Positions 62,633-64,000 of a stretch of DNA of 64,000 nt are shown piece after piece (the first letter of the stretch is position 1; each line of letters starts with the position of its first letter). The DNA is from Stichopus chloronotus (taxonomy: Eukaryota; Echinodermata; Holothuroidea; Aspidochirotida; Stichopodidae). The notes below the pieces were generated by a model. That model worked only from the letters and a program-made list of their open reading frames with translations. It searched no databases and was not told the origin of the DNA. The stretch lies in NCBI GenBank assembly GCA_021234535.1, contig CM037849.1:11389526-11453525 (forward strand), in the 5' to 3' direction. Made by a program: the position numbers and the translations under genes.

Positions 62633-62724
62633 CTAATTCACCACCTTATTAAATCTTCGCTCAGATAACTTGCAACTTGTGAATATCTCTCCTAGCAAGA
62701 ATGTAGTTCCTTTGATCTCACGTC
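62633..62724 (-). CDS. Last coding exon of an unrecognised gene
   Basis: After a TTTTTTTTTTACAG acceptor, the minus strand encodes GREIKGTTFLLGEIFTSCKL then SERRFNKVVN and a TAG stop; the Gly codon is split with the upstream exon. The long pyrimidine tract, the phase fit (phase 1) with the donor at 63944 and the nearby polyadenylation signal support a real exon. I do not recognise the family. The intron 62725-63943 contains poly-A/T tracts, a G-rich stretch and no other coding signal. Confidence 0.6.
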
Positions 62725-63943
62725 CTGTAAAAAAAAAATAAGGTTAGCAGTATACACTTGTTCGACAGTTTAGAGATCTCTGTGAGCTGCAGCGATGTAT
62801 TTGTTATCAGAAAAAAAAAACATAAAAGACGTATGCAGTACACCTACATGCTTGTACTGTGCAATGTGTTCGCACATGATATCCGTCACGTTTCACTGTC
62901 ATCACAAAAGACGTGCGCGATATGAGGGATTCATTTTCATATATGTTATTTGAGTATATCGCCCTCTAAAAGGTTTTTCCCTCGAATCATTGGCATAATG
63001 AACACTTTTACAAAAAGGCTTCGGAAAACATGCTTATCGAGGGACAATTTGCAGTAAACATTAATGAGCAACCTTGAAAGAAAAAATCTGCAATCAATAT
63101 AAGTTCTGATTTTCTTTTGTTTGAAAGCTACCGCAAGACTTAAAGTTCCACATCTTACAGTGTTTTCTTTTTCTGGGCTCCTCAAACTCTTTCTCTGGAA
63201 GTTAATATTTTGGGAGAGAAGTCGGTGGAGATACTATTGCATGATCAAATCGCATATGAAACAAAAGAAAGAGATAATATCCTAACATACCTGGGGGGTG
63301 GGTGGGGGTGGGAGAGGTTTAAATGAAAATCCAATTGCAACTCATGACGTATTCTTTAGTTGCAGTGGGAACATTGAAACTAGTTTCAGCTATAATAACA
63401 TTTTCAAATTTCCAGTCAGGATTTGTAGTTTGAGCAAAGTAAAAGATCGTCGGTTCCCTAACTTCGTTAGTTATTGTTTAATGACCACCTGTAAGGCAAT
63501 CATAACCTTCCACGCTCAAAAAAAAAAAAAAAAAAGAAGGAAAAGAAAAACAATGGACTAGGACAGATGGCTTTTAAGCCATACGCTTTCCTGCAGTGTT
63601 TTCTTTATAACCAAAACATTTAAAGAACACTGCATGCTTGTGAATGTATAATGAGATAGAAGTTAGTGGGTTCATGTAGGAACATATATGCATAGTGCTT
63701 GTGAATATGTGTAATTTTACATTTACACAGCTTCAACATCAGATTCACTTCTTGTGTTAGTTTAAATGTTTTATTTTCGTGTTAATATGGATGGTTCACG
63801 GTTAGATAAGGCCCAGTCTGGAGTGCCGAGGATACAAGTCTGCTTGTCTCTTCAAGAATCCATAGTTACCAGTTGTGATCCTGAACATCTTCAAAATATC
63901 CTGTATCTGTTGGTTTATTTTGTTTAATCGTTGGCCAACTTAC

Positions 63944-64000
63944 CGTAATAAAGATCAAGAAATTCACGTTTCATGTTAGGTCCCTGTCTACAATACTGCT
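63944..64000 (-). CDS. Penultimate exon (partial) of the unrecognised gene
   Basis: The minus-strand frame reads QYCRQGPNMKREFLDLYY and ends TAC G|GTAAGT, a consensus donor in phase 1 that joins in frame to the exon at 62724. The exon continues past the right edge. Joined, the C terminus is hydrophilic with a short LLGEIF core; no domain is recognised. Confidence 0.55.

Noticed and set aside
1..64000. CRISPR arrays, operons, prokaryotic promoters, phage genes
   Set aside because: No regularly spaced direct repeats with unique spacers and no compact coding. Split exons with GT/AG junctions show eukaryotic nuclear DNA.

Overview
The window looks like nuclear DNA of an invertebrate deuterostome, most likely an echinoderm. 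This rests on small exons in long AT-rich introns, CR1/L2-type LINE remnants, many short dispersed repeats and the recurring palindrome TAGGCCTA. The species cannot be fixed from sequence alone. There is no operon-like or prokaryotic content.

From about 48.45 kb down to the left edge, the minus strand carries one large gene encoding a peptidase M2 / angiotensin-converting-enzyme (ACE)-like protein. I traced 22 coding exons with consistent GT/AG boundaries and phases. Exons 1-12 encode a signal peptide and a complete first zinc-peptidase domain. Exons 13-22 encode most of a second domain, whose last exons lie beyond base 1. Both domains keep HEXXH plus the downstream Glu zinc ligand. The second unit has no signal-peptide exon, and its first exon (phase 1, acceptor at 11588) fits the phase-1 donor that ends exon 12. 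The simplest reading is therefore one tandem two-domain ACE, laid out like vertebrate somatic ACE. Reading through the exon 12 donor reaches a stop after three more codons, so a secreted single-domain isoform is also possible. One exon pair (9 and 21) is 98% identical over 133 bp including intron, which suggests gene conversion.

The large intron 2 (about 20.5 kb) and intron 1 (about 4.9 kb) hold most of the repeats: a decayed LINE with a 411-codon reverse-transcriptase ORF, a 17-bp minisatellite, a roughly 300-bp tandem duplication and a 700-bp CAT-type microsatellite field. From 48.5 to 61.4 kb I see no convincing gene, but there is a TTAA-flanked MITE-like element family, one copy nested in a hAT-like element. 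There is also a striking cluster of TACTGTAC-type words at 57-61 kb.

At the right end, an intronless SLC25A26 (mitochondrial S-adenosylmethionine carrier) gene lies on the plus strand at 61493-62344. It is tail-to-tail with the last two exons of an unrecognised minus-strand gene (62633-62724 and 63944 to beyond 64000). The two polyadenylation regions appear to meet at about 62.56-62.61 kb. The ACE-like ectoenzyme and the mitochondrial carrier are unrelated in function; their proximity is simply genomic.
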